24,126 nt of DNA from JBDTGE01 sp050742975 (GTDB lineage Bacteria; Actinomycetota; Actinomycetes; Mycobacteriales; Jatrophihabitantaceae), in the NCBI GenBank assembly GCA_050742975.1, contig JBOGDQ010000176.1:1-24126 (forward strand), read 5' to 3'. This document shows positions 1-6,529 of the stretch, piece after piece. How positions within the stretch are numbered: position 1 is the first letter of the stretch; the number at the start of each line of letters is the position of its first letter. Under the pieces are notes generated by a model. It was not told where the DNA came from, made no database searches, and saw nothing but the letters and a program-made list of their open reading frames with translations. The position numbers were made by a program, and so were the translations under genes.

Positions 1-1101
1 GTCGAGCGCTCGGCGGTACGCCGCCCGGGCCTCGTCGTCGCGGCCGAGACGCCGCAGCAGCTCGCCGCGGGTCGAGTGGAAGTAGAGGTAGCCGTCCAGG
101 TCGAGGCGGTCGACGGCACGCAGCGCCGCGACGGGGTCGCCGGCCTGGGCCAGGGCGACGGCGTGATTGAGCTCGACCACTCCGGACCCGGTGAGCTCGG
201 CCAGCCGGCGGTACAGCTCGGCGACCTGCGGCCAGTCGATCCGCTCGCGCGTCTGCAGTGACGCGATCGCGGCCTGCACGACGTAGGCGCCGCGCCCGCC
301 CAGCGCGATCGCCCGGTCGAGCACTGCCCGTCCGGCCGCGATCTGCGCCTGGTCCCACAAAGAGCGATCCTGGTCGTCGAGCAGCACCAGATCCTCACCG
401 CGGAACCGGGCCTGCCGCCGCGCGTGGTGGATCATCATCAGCGCGAGCAGCCCGTGTGCCTCCGGCTCGTCCGGCATCAGCACCGCGAGCACGTGTCCCA
501 GCCGGATGGCTTCGGCGCCCAGGTCGACCCGGCCGCGATAGCCCTCGTTGTAGATCAGGTAGATGACGGCCAGCACCGCATCGACACGGTCCGGAAGCCG
601 GCCCGCGTCGGGATCCGCGAACGGGATCCCGGTCGCCTTGATCTTGACCTTGGCGCGGGACAGCCGCCGCTTCATGGTCTGTTCGGAGACCAGGAACGCA
701 CGCGCGATCTCGGCGGTCTGCAGGCCGCCGAGGGCCCGCAGCGTGAGCGCCACCTGCCCGTCCAGCGGCAGCGCCGGGTGGCAGCAGGTGAAGATGAGCT
801 CGAGCCGTTCGTCCTTGATCACGGTGTCGTCGTACTCGTCCATGACAGCCTCCGGGACCGGCAGCAGCTGGATCTTCTCGGCCAGGGTGCGTTCGCGGCG
901 GATCCGGTCGATCGCGCGGTTGCGGCCCGTCGTCACCAGCCACGCACCCGGGTTGGCCGGCACGCCCGAGGCGGGCCAGCGCTGCGCCGCGACCGCGAAC
1001 GCCTCCTGCGCCGCCTCCTCGGCCTTGTCGAAGTCGCCGAGGTACCCGACCAGCGAGGCCAGCACCCGGCCCCACTCGTCCCGGAAGACGTCCTCGAGCA
1101 C
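1..1101 (-). CDS. ECF sigma factor, ECF42 group (DUF6596/TPR-like C-terminus), 3' end outside window
   Basis: The frame is open from a GTG at 1101 to the left edge, giving 367 residues without the C-terminus. Region 2 (residues about 5-70) reads FRDEWGRVLASLVG, then EEAAQEAFAVAAQRWP and NPGAWLVTTGRNRAIDRIRR. Region 4 (about 105-165) holds LIFTCCHPALPL, LQTAEIARAFLVSEQTMKRR and the linker SRAKVKIKATGIPF. The rest (LIYNEGYRG onward) matches the long TPR-like extension of this group; full-length members are about 400-420 residues. Such sigma factors direct RNA polymerase to a small set of promoters, and their extension, not a classical anti-sigma factor, controls activity. The GTG lies 2 bp after the stop of the DGPF gene, so the pair is probably co-translated. 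Group assignment rests on the DGPF neighbour and the extension. The exact start is the least certain point. Confidence 0.9.
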   Translation of the reverse strand, partial: MLEDVFRDEWGRVLASLVGYLGDFDKAEEAAQEAFAVAAQRWPASGVPANPGAWLVTTGRNRAIDRIRRERTLAEKIQLLPVPEAVMDEYDDTVIKDERLELIFTCCHPALPLDGQVALTLRALGGLQTAEIARAFLVSEQTMKRRLSRAKVKIKATGIPFADPDAGRLPDRVDAVLAVIYLIYNEGYRGRVDLGAEAIRLGHVLAVLMPDEPEAHGLLALMMIHHARRQARFRGEDLVLLDDQDRSLWDQAQIAAGRAVLDRAIALGGRGAYVVQAAIASLQTRERIDWPQVAELYRRLAELTGSGVVELNHAVALAQAGDPVAALRAVDRLDLDGYLYFHSTRGELLRRLGRDDEARAAYRRALD

Positions 1102-1103
1102 GC

Positions 1104-1442
1104 TCAGCGCGGCACCACCGGCCTGACCTCGACAACGCCGCCGAGCCGGGCAGCCGGAATCCGCGCCGCCACCTCCAGCGCCTCGTCCAGGTTCGCCGCC
1201 TCGATGAGGAAGAACCCGCCGAGCACCTCCTTGGTCTCCGCGAACGGGCCATCGGTCACCAGCGTCCGGTCGCCGACCACCCGCACGCTCGTCGCCGTCT
1301 CGGCCGGCTTCAGCTGCGCACTGCCGACGCAGCGGTCGTCAGCGGCCAACGCGGCATACTCCGCATACGCCGCCGCACGCTCGGCAGCGGGCAGCGCTTC
1401 CAGGTAAGCGGGCTCGACGTAACTCATCAGGGCGTACTGCAT
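1104..1442 (-). CDS. DGPF/YCII-related domain protein
   Basis: 112 residues beginning MQYALMSYVEP, a ferredoxin-like-fold YCII/DGPF protein. The motif that names the family is seen at residues 64-67 (LVTDGPFAETKE), followed by GGFFLIEAANLDEALEVAARIP. These small proteins sit beside ECF42 sigma factors in many bacteria and are their usual regulatory targets; their own biochemical role is not established. The ATG at 1442 was chosen because GGAGG lies 5 nt upstream of it (minus strand, 1452-1448). The in-frame GTG at 1445 is too close to that site. The sigma gene follows after 2 bp, so this is the first gene of a two-gene operon. Confidence 0.9.
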   Translation of the reverse strand: MQYALMSYVEPAYLEALPAAERAAAYAEYAALAADDRCVGSAQLKPAETATSVRVVGDRTLVTDGPFAETKEVLGGFFLIEAANLDEALEVAARIPAARLGGVVEVRPVVPR

Positions 1443-1474
1443 CACAACCTCCGGGACGATGGGCTCTCACCTGT

Positions 1475-1503
1475 ACGACGAACGAGCAGCAGCGCACGGG
1501 ACA
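1475..1503 (-). promoter_or_regulatory. candidate ECF promoter for the DGPF-sigma operon
   Basis: On the minus strand TGTCCC (1503-1498) and CGTCGT (1480-1475) are separated by 17 nt and end 33 nt before the DGPF start. This resembles the TGTC...CGWC pattern I recall for ECF42 targets. That the sigma factor reads its own operon is inference from the family; the -35 element is not a perfect match. Confidence 0.35.
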
Positions 1504-1520
1504 CCCCGACGTTCACAAAT

Positions 1521-2396
1521 CTAGGCCCAGGCAGCGCGGAGGTCGGGGAGCACGTCCCGGGCGAGCTGCTCGACCTGCTCACGGCGGTCGGGGCCGACGG
1601 GCGTGAGGTTGACGGCCGTGAAGCCGAGGTCGCGGAAGCTCAGGAGCCGTTCGGTGACCGCCTCCGCCGACCCGGACACGATCGAGGACGGTGCGTGCGA
1701 CTGCGCCTCGATGCGAACCTGCACGTTGTACGCACAGGTGAGGTCCGCGGGATCTCGGCCGGCATCGTGTGCACCGCGCAGGATCCGCCCGCGCATGGCC
1801 GGCACCTGCTCGGGCGGCGCACCGCCGAGGGAGGGTATCCAGCCGTCGGCGAGCCGCCCGGTAAGGGTCAGGGCACGGGGACCGAACGTGCCCAGCCAGA
1901 TGGGGATGTGACGGTCCGGCTTGGGTTCGAGCGCAGCGTCCTGCGTCTGGAACTGCGTGCCCGGATAGGTGAACGAAGGCTCCGACCACAGGCCCCGAAT
2001 GATGTCGATGGCCTCCTCCAGACCGTCGACCTTCTCGCGCGGGGTGGGGACCTTCAGTCCGAACGCACGGAACTCGTCGTCGGAGTACCCGCCGCCCAGG
2101 CCGAGGATGAGCCGGCCGTCGGACAATCGGTCGAGGGTCTCTGCCATCTTCGCCACCATGGGTGGCGGCCGATAGGGCACACCCAGGACCCGGGAGGCCA
2201 CCTGAATGCGTGAGGTCGACGCCGCGACCCACGCCAGCAGCGTCCAGGTCTCGAACGTCGGGTTGTCACCACTGGGGTGATCCGAGGCCGAGACGAAGTC
2301 GTAGCCCAGTGCCTCGGCGGCGCGGGCGTCGGCCACCGGATCGGCGCCGGTGGCCGCCGAGGTCGGCAGGTCCAAGCCGACTTGCAATGCGGTCAT
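1521..2396 (-). CDS. LLM-class flavin-dependent oxidoreductase (luciferase-like, probably F420-dependent)
   Basis: 291 residues of the bacterial luciferase-like TIM-barrel family. Recognisable parts are the N-terminal strand TALQVGLDLPTSA, the segment GYDFVSASDHPSGDNPTFETWTLLAWVAA, LDRLSDGRLILGLGGGYSDDEFRAFG (about residues 85-110), IPIWLGTFGPRALTLTGRLADGWIPS, and a C-terminal GSAEAVTERLLSFRDLGFTAVNL. In actinobacteria such proteins commonly use reduced F420 or FMN on unknown small substrates; the substrate cannot be read from the sequence. The start at 2396 is supported by AAGGAGAG 7 nt upstream; an in-frame ATG at 2447 would add 17 residues unlike the family. It is divergent from a MarR regulator, which probably controls it. 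The DGPF gene follows 75 bp downstream on the same strand but has its own candidate promoter. Confidence 0.92.
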   Translation of the reverse strand: MTALQVGLDLPTSAATGADPVADARAAEALGYDFVSASDHPSGDNPTFETWTLLAWVAASTSRIQVASRVLGVPYRPPPMVAKMAETLDRLSDGRLILGLGGGYSDDEFRAFGLKVPTPREKVDGLEEAIDIIRGLWSEPSFTYPGTQFQTQDAALEPKPDRHIPIWLGTFGPRALTLTGRLADGWIPSLGGAPPEQVPAMRGRILRGAHDAGRDPADLTCAYNVQVRIEAQSHAPSSIVSGSAEAVTERLLSFRDLGFTAVNLTPVGPDRREQVEQLARDVLPDLRAAWA

Positions 2397-2468
2397 GGGA
2401 TTGCTCTCCTTCGCATAGTCGACACGGGGCCGAGGTGGGTCGGACATCGAGCACCCGCACGGGTAGAC

Positions 2469-2523
2469 GTGTCAACCTGACTGTAGACACTTGAGGCGAC
2501 ATGTCAACTCGATCCGGTAGGCT
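2469..2523. promoter_or_regulatory. divergent promoter/operator region between LLM oxidoreductase and MarR genes
   Basis: TGTCAAC occurs twice as a direct repeat, at 2470-2476 and 2502-2508, 32 bp apart (about three helical turns). On the minus strand the second copy supplies TTGACA (2507-2502), with TACAGT 16 nt further on (2485-2480), a good promoter for the oxidoreductase. GTGTC (2469-2473) and GACAC (2486-2490) form an inverted repeat over this -10. On the plus strand TAGGCT (2518-2523) ends 6 nt before the MarR ATG, so that transcript may be leaderless. MarR binding here is inference. Confidence 0.45.
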
Positions 2524-2529
2524 CTCGTC

Positions 2530-3009
2530 ATGACGAAGACACGCTGGCTCGACGAGCGCGAGGCGCGCGCGTGGCGCGGCTACCGTCGCATGCGGGCGCT
2601 GCTGGACCTCCAGCTCGCGCGTGACCTCGCGCGTGACTCCGGGCTGTCCGACGCCGACTACGACGTGCTGTCCGACCTGTCGGAGACCCTGGGGCATCGA
2701 CTGCGCCTGATCGACTTGGCCCACCAGATGCTGTGGTCCAAGAGCCGTCTGTCGCATCACCTCAGCCGGATGGAACGGCGCGGCCTGGTTCGACGCGAAG
2801 AGGACCCAGCCACGTCACGAGGCATAGTCGTCGCGCTCACGGCCACCGGCCTTCGAACTATCAGGTCGGCTGCCCCAGATCACGTCGAGTCGGTACGCCG
2901 GAACTTGATCGATCTGCTGACGGTCAAGCAGCTCGACGCGCTCGGTGACGCGGCCGAGCGCGTCGTGCGCCATCTCAATGCTGTGGACGGAACCCCCGAC
3001 GCCGAATAG
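2530..3009 (+). CDS. MarR-family transcriptional regulator
   Basis: 159 residues, typical MarR length. An N-terminal dimerisation helix (YRRMRALLDLQLARDLARDSGLSDADYDVLSDL) is followed by the winged helix-turn-helix at about residues 55-100: LRLIDLAHQMLWSKSRLSHH, SRMERRGLVRREEDPATSRG and the wing strand IVVALTATG. The C-terminal helices LIDLLTVKQLDALGDAAERV complete the dimer domain. These proteins usually repress a divergent gene and release DNA on binding a small aromatic or lipophilic ligand. The gene is divergent from the LLM oxidoreductase and shares its short intergenic region. No Shine-Dalgarno is visible before the ATG, consistent with leaderless translation. It ends 13 bp before the convergent kdpE stop. 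Confidence 0.93.
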   Translation: MTKTRWLDEREARAWRGYRRMRALLDLQLARDLARDSGLSDADYDVLSDLSETLGHRLRLIDLAHQMLWSKSRLSHHLSRMERRGLVRREEDPATSRGIVVALTATGLRTIRSAAPDHVESVRRNLIDLLTVKQLDALGDAAERVVRHLNAVDGTPDAE

Positions 3010-3022
3010 GCAGCTGCGCGCC

Positions 3023-3700
3023 TCACGGCTGAAACCGGTAGCCCATGCCGGGTTCGGTGATCAGGTGGCGCGGACGGCCGGGCTCGGGCTCGAGCTTGCG
3101 CCTGAGCTGGCCCATGTAGATGCGCAGGTAGCTCGGGTCGGTGTGGTCGGGCGTGCCGCGCAACTGGGTCAGCAGGCTGCGGCCGGTGACCAGCTTGCCG
3201 GGCTGGCGCAGCAGCGTCTCGAGCAGGTGCCACTCGGTGGGGGTCAGGTGGATCCGCTCGCCGTCCGCGCCGGCCGCGGTCTTGGCATCGAGGTCTACCC
3301 GCACGGCGCCGACCTGCACCACTGGCGGCGGCCCGGCGGCCGACGCGCGCCGGGTCGCCGCTCGTAGCCGGGCCAGCAGCTCGTCGATGCTGAACGGCTT
3401 GGTGACGTAGTCGTCCGCGCCCAGGTCGAGCGCCGCGACCTTGTCGCCGCTGCCGGTCCGAGCGGACAGCACGATGATCGGCGTCGTCGCGTAGGCCCGG
3501 ACGGCGCGGATCACCTCCAGACCGCTGACGTCGGGCAGGCCCAGGTCGAGCAGGATCACGTCGTGTTCGCCGGTCGAGGCCGCGGCCAGCGCCTTGGCTC
3601 CGCTGTCGGCCTCGGTGACGTCGTAGCCGCGGGCGGTCACGTTCATCGCGAGGGCGCGCAGCAACGGCCGCTCGTCCTCGACGATCAGCACGCGCGTCAT
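3023..3700 (-). CDS. kdpE: KdpE response regulator
   Basis: 225 residues of the OmpR/PhoB class. The receiver domain has the acidic pocket E8/D9 (LIVEDE), the phosphoacceptor D52 (ILLDLGLPDVSG), S79 and K101 (YVTKPF). The winged-helix DNA-binding domain runs from about residue 130, with HLTPTEWHLLETLLRQPGKL, SYLRIYMGQLRRKLEPEPG and the terminal hairpin HLITEPGMGYRFQP. It receives phosphate from KdpD and activates kdpFABC when potassium is limiting. Its ATG overlaps the kdpD stop by 4 bp (3697-3700), so the two are translationally coupled. It converges with the MarR gene across 13 bp with no terminator seen. Confidence 0.96.
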   Translation of the reverse strand: MTRVLIVEDERPLLRALAMNVTARGYDVTEADSGAKALAAASTGEHDVILLDLGLPDVSGLEVIRAVRAYATTPIIVLSARTGSGDKVAALDLGADDYVTKPFSIDELLARLRAATRRASAAGPPPVVQVGAVRVDLDAKTAAGADGERIHLTPTEWHLLETLLRQPGKLVTGRSLLTQLRGTPDHTDPSYLRIYMGQLRRKLEPEPGRPRHLITEPGMGYRFQP

Positions 3701-6219
3701 CCGCGGCCGCCCGCGGTCGCCAGCCGGATCACCAGCGTGGCGCCGCCGCCCGGTGTGTCCTCGGCGTGCACGGTGCCGCCCATCGCCTCGGTGAACCCGC
3801 GGGCGATGGCCAGGCCCAGACCCACGCCCGCACCTGGCGCCGGTGAGTCGTCGCGGCGTTGGAACGCGGCGAACACCGTTTGCGCGTCGGCACGATCGAT
3901 GCCGGGGCCGTGATCGACGATGCGCACCTCGACATGCCCGGCGTGCGAGCTTCCCGCGATGCGAACCGCCGTGCCGGACGGCGCGTAGCGGACCGCGTTC
4001 TGGACCAGGTTCACGATCACCTGCTCGAGCAGGCCGGCGTCGGCGAGAACGTCCGGCAGGTCGGCGGGGACGTCGACGTCCAGGCAGGCGTTCGGCGGGG
4101 CCGCGTGGTCGAGGGCGCGCGAGAGCACGTCGTCTACCCCGACCGGCGCGGAGTGGACTGGCAGCACACCGGCCTGCAGGCGGGACAGGTCCAGCAGGTT
4201 CGTGACCAGGTCGGTGAGCCGATCGAGGGAGGTGTCCGCGGTCGCCAGCAACTCGGCCCGGTCGGCTGCGGACCAGTCGACGTCCTCCGAGCGCAGGCTG
4301 GACACCGCCGCCTTGGCCGAGGCGATCGGGGTGCGGAGGTCGTGGCTCACCGCGTTGAGCAGCGCCGTCCGAGCCCGTTCGGACTCGGCCAACGGCTCGG
4401 CGGCACGCGCCGCCTCGGCCAGCGCCCGCTGCCGATAGGCGACCGCCACCTGGGCGGCGAACGCGCTCAGCACCCGCTGGTCATCCGCCGGCAGGGGATG
4501 CCCGCTGAGCACCAGCACCTGGTGCTCGTCGATCTCGATCACGCAGTCGCCGTCGGCCGGTCGGTGCGGTGGATCCGAGCCGACCGTGGCCAGCACCGTC
4601 CAGGCCGCACCCGGCTGCGGTCCGCCGGACAGCAGGCTGACGCTGCGCATCGCGAACGTCTCCTGCACCCGCTCGAGGAGCGCGGGCAGGGCCTGCTCGC
4701 CGCGCAGCAGGCTGCCGGCCAGCGCGGACAGCGTCTCGGCCTCGGCCCGCGACCGGGTCGCCAGGGCCGAACGGCGAGCCGACTGGTCGACCACCCGCGA
4801 CACGAGCGCGGCGGTGAGCAGGAAGATCAGCAGCGCGACGATGTTCTCGGTCCTGGCGATGGTGAACGTGTGGATCGGTTCCACGAAGAAGAAGTTCAAC
4901 AGCAAGCTGCCCGCGATCGCGGCGAGCAGCGCCGGGTAGAAGCCGCCGACGAGGCTGGTGATGATGACCAGCAGCAGGTACAGCGAGACGTCGCCCGCGA
5001 GCGTGAGGTCGGTGCGCACCGCGGTCAGGACGAACGTCGCCGAGATGAGCAGCACCGCGGCGGTGATCAGCCCGGCGATGCGGCGTTGCCGGGTCAGCCC
5101 GTAACCGAATGCGGGCAGCGAGCGGCCCTGCCCCGCGTAGTCGTGGCTGACGATGTGCACGTCGATCGGGCCGGACAGCCGGGTCACGTTCGCGCTCGTG
5201 CCCGGTCCGGTCAGGGCGAAAGCCCACGGCCGCCGGCGGGAGGCGCCCAGGACGATCTGCGTCGCGTCCACGCCGCGCGCGAACTCCAAGAGGGCATGGG
5301 GAATGTTGTCGCCGATGACCGAGTGGTAGGTCCCACCGACGGATTCGACCAGCAGGCGCTGCGGATCGAGGTCGACGATGCCGCTCTCGGCCAGCCCGTC
5401 ACTTCGAGAGATGTGGACGGCCATCAGGTCCCCGCCCGTGGTCCGCGCCGCTATCCGCGCCGCACGCCGGATCAGCGCCTCGCCCTCGGGTCCACCGGTC
5501 AGTCCGACCACGACCCGCTCGCGGGTCTCCCAGGTGCGGGTGATCCCGTGCTGCTCGCGGTAACGCTGCATGCCCTCCTCGACCTGGTCGGCCAGCCAGA
5601 GCAGCGCCAGCTCGCGCAGGGCGGTCAGGTTACCCGGCCGGAAGTAGTTGCCGAGGGCCGCGTCGATCTTCTCCGGCAGGTAGATGTTGCCGTGCGCCAT
5701 CCGGCGGCGCAGGGCCTCAGGGGTCATGTCGACGAGCTCGATCTGCTCGGCCGCGCGCACGACCGAGTCCGGGACCGTCTCCTTCTGCTGCGTGCCGGTG
5801 ATCTCCTGCACGACGTCGTTGAGCGACTCCAGGTGTTGCACGTTGAGCGTGCTTACGACGTCGATGCCGGCGTCGAGCAGATCCTCGATGTCCTGCCAGC
5901 GCTTGGTGTTGCCGCCCGATCCGGGGACGTTGCTGTGGGCCAACTCGTCGATGAGGACCTGCGCCGGGCGCCGCGCGAGAACCGCCGCCAGGTCGAGCTC
6001 CTCGAACTCGGCGCCTCGGTAGCGCACCGTGCGGCGCGGGACGATCGGCAGGTCGGCGATCTGCTCGGCGGTGTGTTCGCGCCCGTGCGTCTCGATGAAG
6101 CCGATCACCACGTCGGTGCCGCGCGCCCGTCGGCGCTGCGCCTCGTCGAGCATCGCGTAGGTCTTGCCGACGCCCGGTGCCGAACCGAGGTAGACGCGCA
6201 GCGTGCCGCGTGCACCCAT
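3697..6219 (-). CDS. kdpD: KdpD osmosensitive potassium channel sensor histidine kinase
   Basis: 840 residues, close to the family's usual length. The N-terminal KdpD domain (about 5-215) has a Walker A motif LGSAPGVGKT with K19 and the conserved LIDELAHSNVPG and KRWQDIEDLLDAGIDVVSTL. A universal-stress-like domain follows (about 230-360, ERVVVGLTGGPEGEALIRRA). Four membrane segments lie at about 385-480 (LITAAVLLISATFVLTA to NIVALLIFLLTAALVSRVVD). After a GAF-like region comes the H-box AVSHDLRTPIASAK with the phosphorylated H626, then NLVQNAVRYAP, VDHGPGI and GVGLGLAIARGF. The start at 6219 was chosen because it begins directly at the KdpD domain. The frame stays open far upstream to 8247, but that stretch is antisense to kdpA and low-complexity. 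It is divergent from the transporter operon, the usual actinobacterial arrangement. Confidence 0.95.
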   Translation of the reverse strand: MGARGTLRVYLGSAPGVGKTYAMLDEAQRRRARGTDVVIGFIETHGREHTAEQIADLPIVPRRTVRYRGAEFEELDLAAVLARRPAQVLIDELAHSNVPGSGGNTKRWQDIEDLLDAGIDVVSTLNVQHLESLNDVVQEITGTQQKETVPDSVVRAAEQIELVDMTPEALRRRMAHGNIYLPEKIDAALGNYFRPGNLTALRELALLWLADQVEEGMQRYREQHGITRTWETRERVVVGLTGGPEGEALIRRAARIAARTTGGDLMAVHISRSDGLAESGIVDLDPQRLLVESVGGTYHSVIGDNIPHALLEFARGVDATQIVLGASRRRPWAFALTGPGTSANVTRLSGPIDVHIVSHDYAGQGRSLPAFGYGLTRQRRIAGLITAAVLLISATFVLTAVRTDLTLAGDVSLYLLLVIITSLVGGFYPALLAAIAGSLLLNFFFVEPIHTFTIARTENIVALLIFLLTAALVSRVVDQSARRSALATRSRAEAETLSALAGSLLRGEQALPALLERVQETFAMRSVSLLSGGPQPGAAWTVLATVGSDPPHRPADGDCVIEIDEHQVLVLSGHPLPADDQRVLSAFAAQVAVAYRQRALAEAARAAEPLAESERARTALLNAVSHDLRTPIASAKAAVSSLRSEDVDWSAADRAELLATADTSLDRLTDLVTNLLDLSRLQAGVLPVHSAPVGVDDVLSRALDHAAPPNACLDVDVPADLPDVLADAGLLEQVIVNLVQNAVRYAPSGTAVRIAGSSHAGHVEVRIVDHGPGIDRADAQTVFAAFQRRDDSPAPGAGVGLGLAIARGFTEAMGGTVHAEDTPGGGATLVIRLATAGGRG

Positions 6220-6296
6220 CCTCGCCACCCTTCCCTCGCCCGGCCCGCGTCCAGTTTCCGGCATACCGCGCTGCCGAGTCGTCAGGAGCGCGCGAG

Positions 6297-6318
6297 GACG
6301 GCGTGATGACGGCGTGAA
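6297..6318. promoter_or_regulatory. 11-bp tandem repeat, candidate KdpE box
   Basis: GACGGCGTGAT (6297-6307) is followed at once by GACGGCGTGAA (6308-6318), identical at 10 of 11 positions. OmpR/PhoB-family regulators bind head-to-tail to direct repeats of 11-bp period, and this is the only such tandem I see in the kdpD/kdpFABC divergent region. It lies 42 bp before the first start codon of the transporter operon. KdpE binding is inference. Confidence 0.5.
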
Positions 6319-6337
6319 TGCACCCGGCATCGAGCTC

Positions 6338-6360
6338 CGACGGGCGTTGACTGCCCGTCG
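6338..6360. promoter_or_regulatory. perfect inverted repeat at the start of the kdp transporter operon
   Basis: Arms CGACGGGC (6338-6345) and GCCCGTCG (6353-6360) are perfectly complementary and enclose the loop GTTGACT. The last base of the right arm is the first base of the GTG start of the small membrane ORF. It could be an operator or, if transcribed, a hairpin that covers the start region. TTGACT inside the loop also resembles a -35 element, but I see no convincing -10 at the right distance. Confidence 0.4.
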
Positions 6361-6443
6361 TGAGCGATCTCGCGTTCGTCCTGCTGACGCTGCTGAGCTT
6401 TGCCCTTCTTGCGCTGTGCGCGAAGGGGGCGGGCCGGCTGTGA
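6360..6443 (+). CDS. small single-span membrane protein upstream of KdpF
   Basis: A 27-residue frame from GTG at 6360: VSDLAFVLLTLLSFALLALC then AKGAGRL. It has one hydrophobic span (residues 4-20) and a short basic tail, the same layout as KdpF. Its TGA overlaps the kdpF GTG in a GTGA junction (6440-6443), matching the coupling used through the rest of the operon, which argues that it is translated. No clear Shine-Dalgarno precedes it. I recall similar small frames in front of kdpF in other actinobacteria but cannot verify that. The role is unknown; by position it could be an extra small subunit or stabiliser of the KdpFABC complex, or a leader peptide that couples translation of kdpF. Confidence 0.6.
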   Translation: MSDLAFVLLTLLSFALLALCAKGAGRL

Positions 6444-6529
6444 GTGCGACGAACGTGGTGGGGCTGGTACTAGCCGTCCTGTTCACGGCCTTCCTGATCA
6501 TCGCGCTGATCTTCCCCGAGCGCTTCTGA
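6440..6529 (+). CDS. kdpF: KdpF, small stabilising subunit of the potassium pump
   Basis: 29 residues, the normal KdpF size, with one membrane span (VVGLVLAVLFTAFLIIALIF) and the signature tail FPERF. KdpF sits between KdpA and KdpB and stabilises the complex in the membrane. The GTG start overlaps the stop of the preceding small ORF by 4 bp; AAGGGGG at 6423-6429 lies 10 nt upstream. The stop shares one base with the kdpA ATG (TGATG). Confidence 0.9.
   Translation: MSATNVVGLVLAVLFTAFLIIALIFPERF

Noticed and set aside
3859..6306. 815-codon open frame antisense to kdpD
   Set aside because: Composition is dominated by Arg, Gly, Gln and Val with no recognisable motif; the opposite strand encodes intact KdpD.
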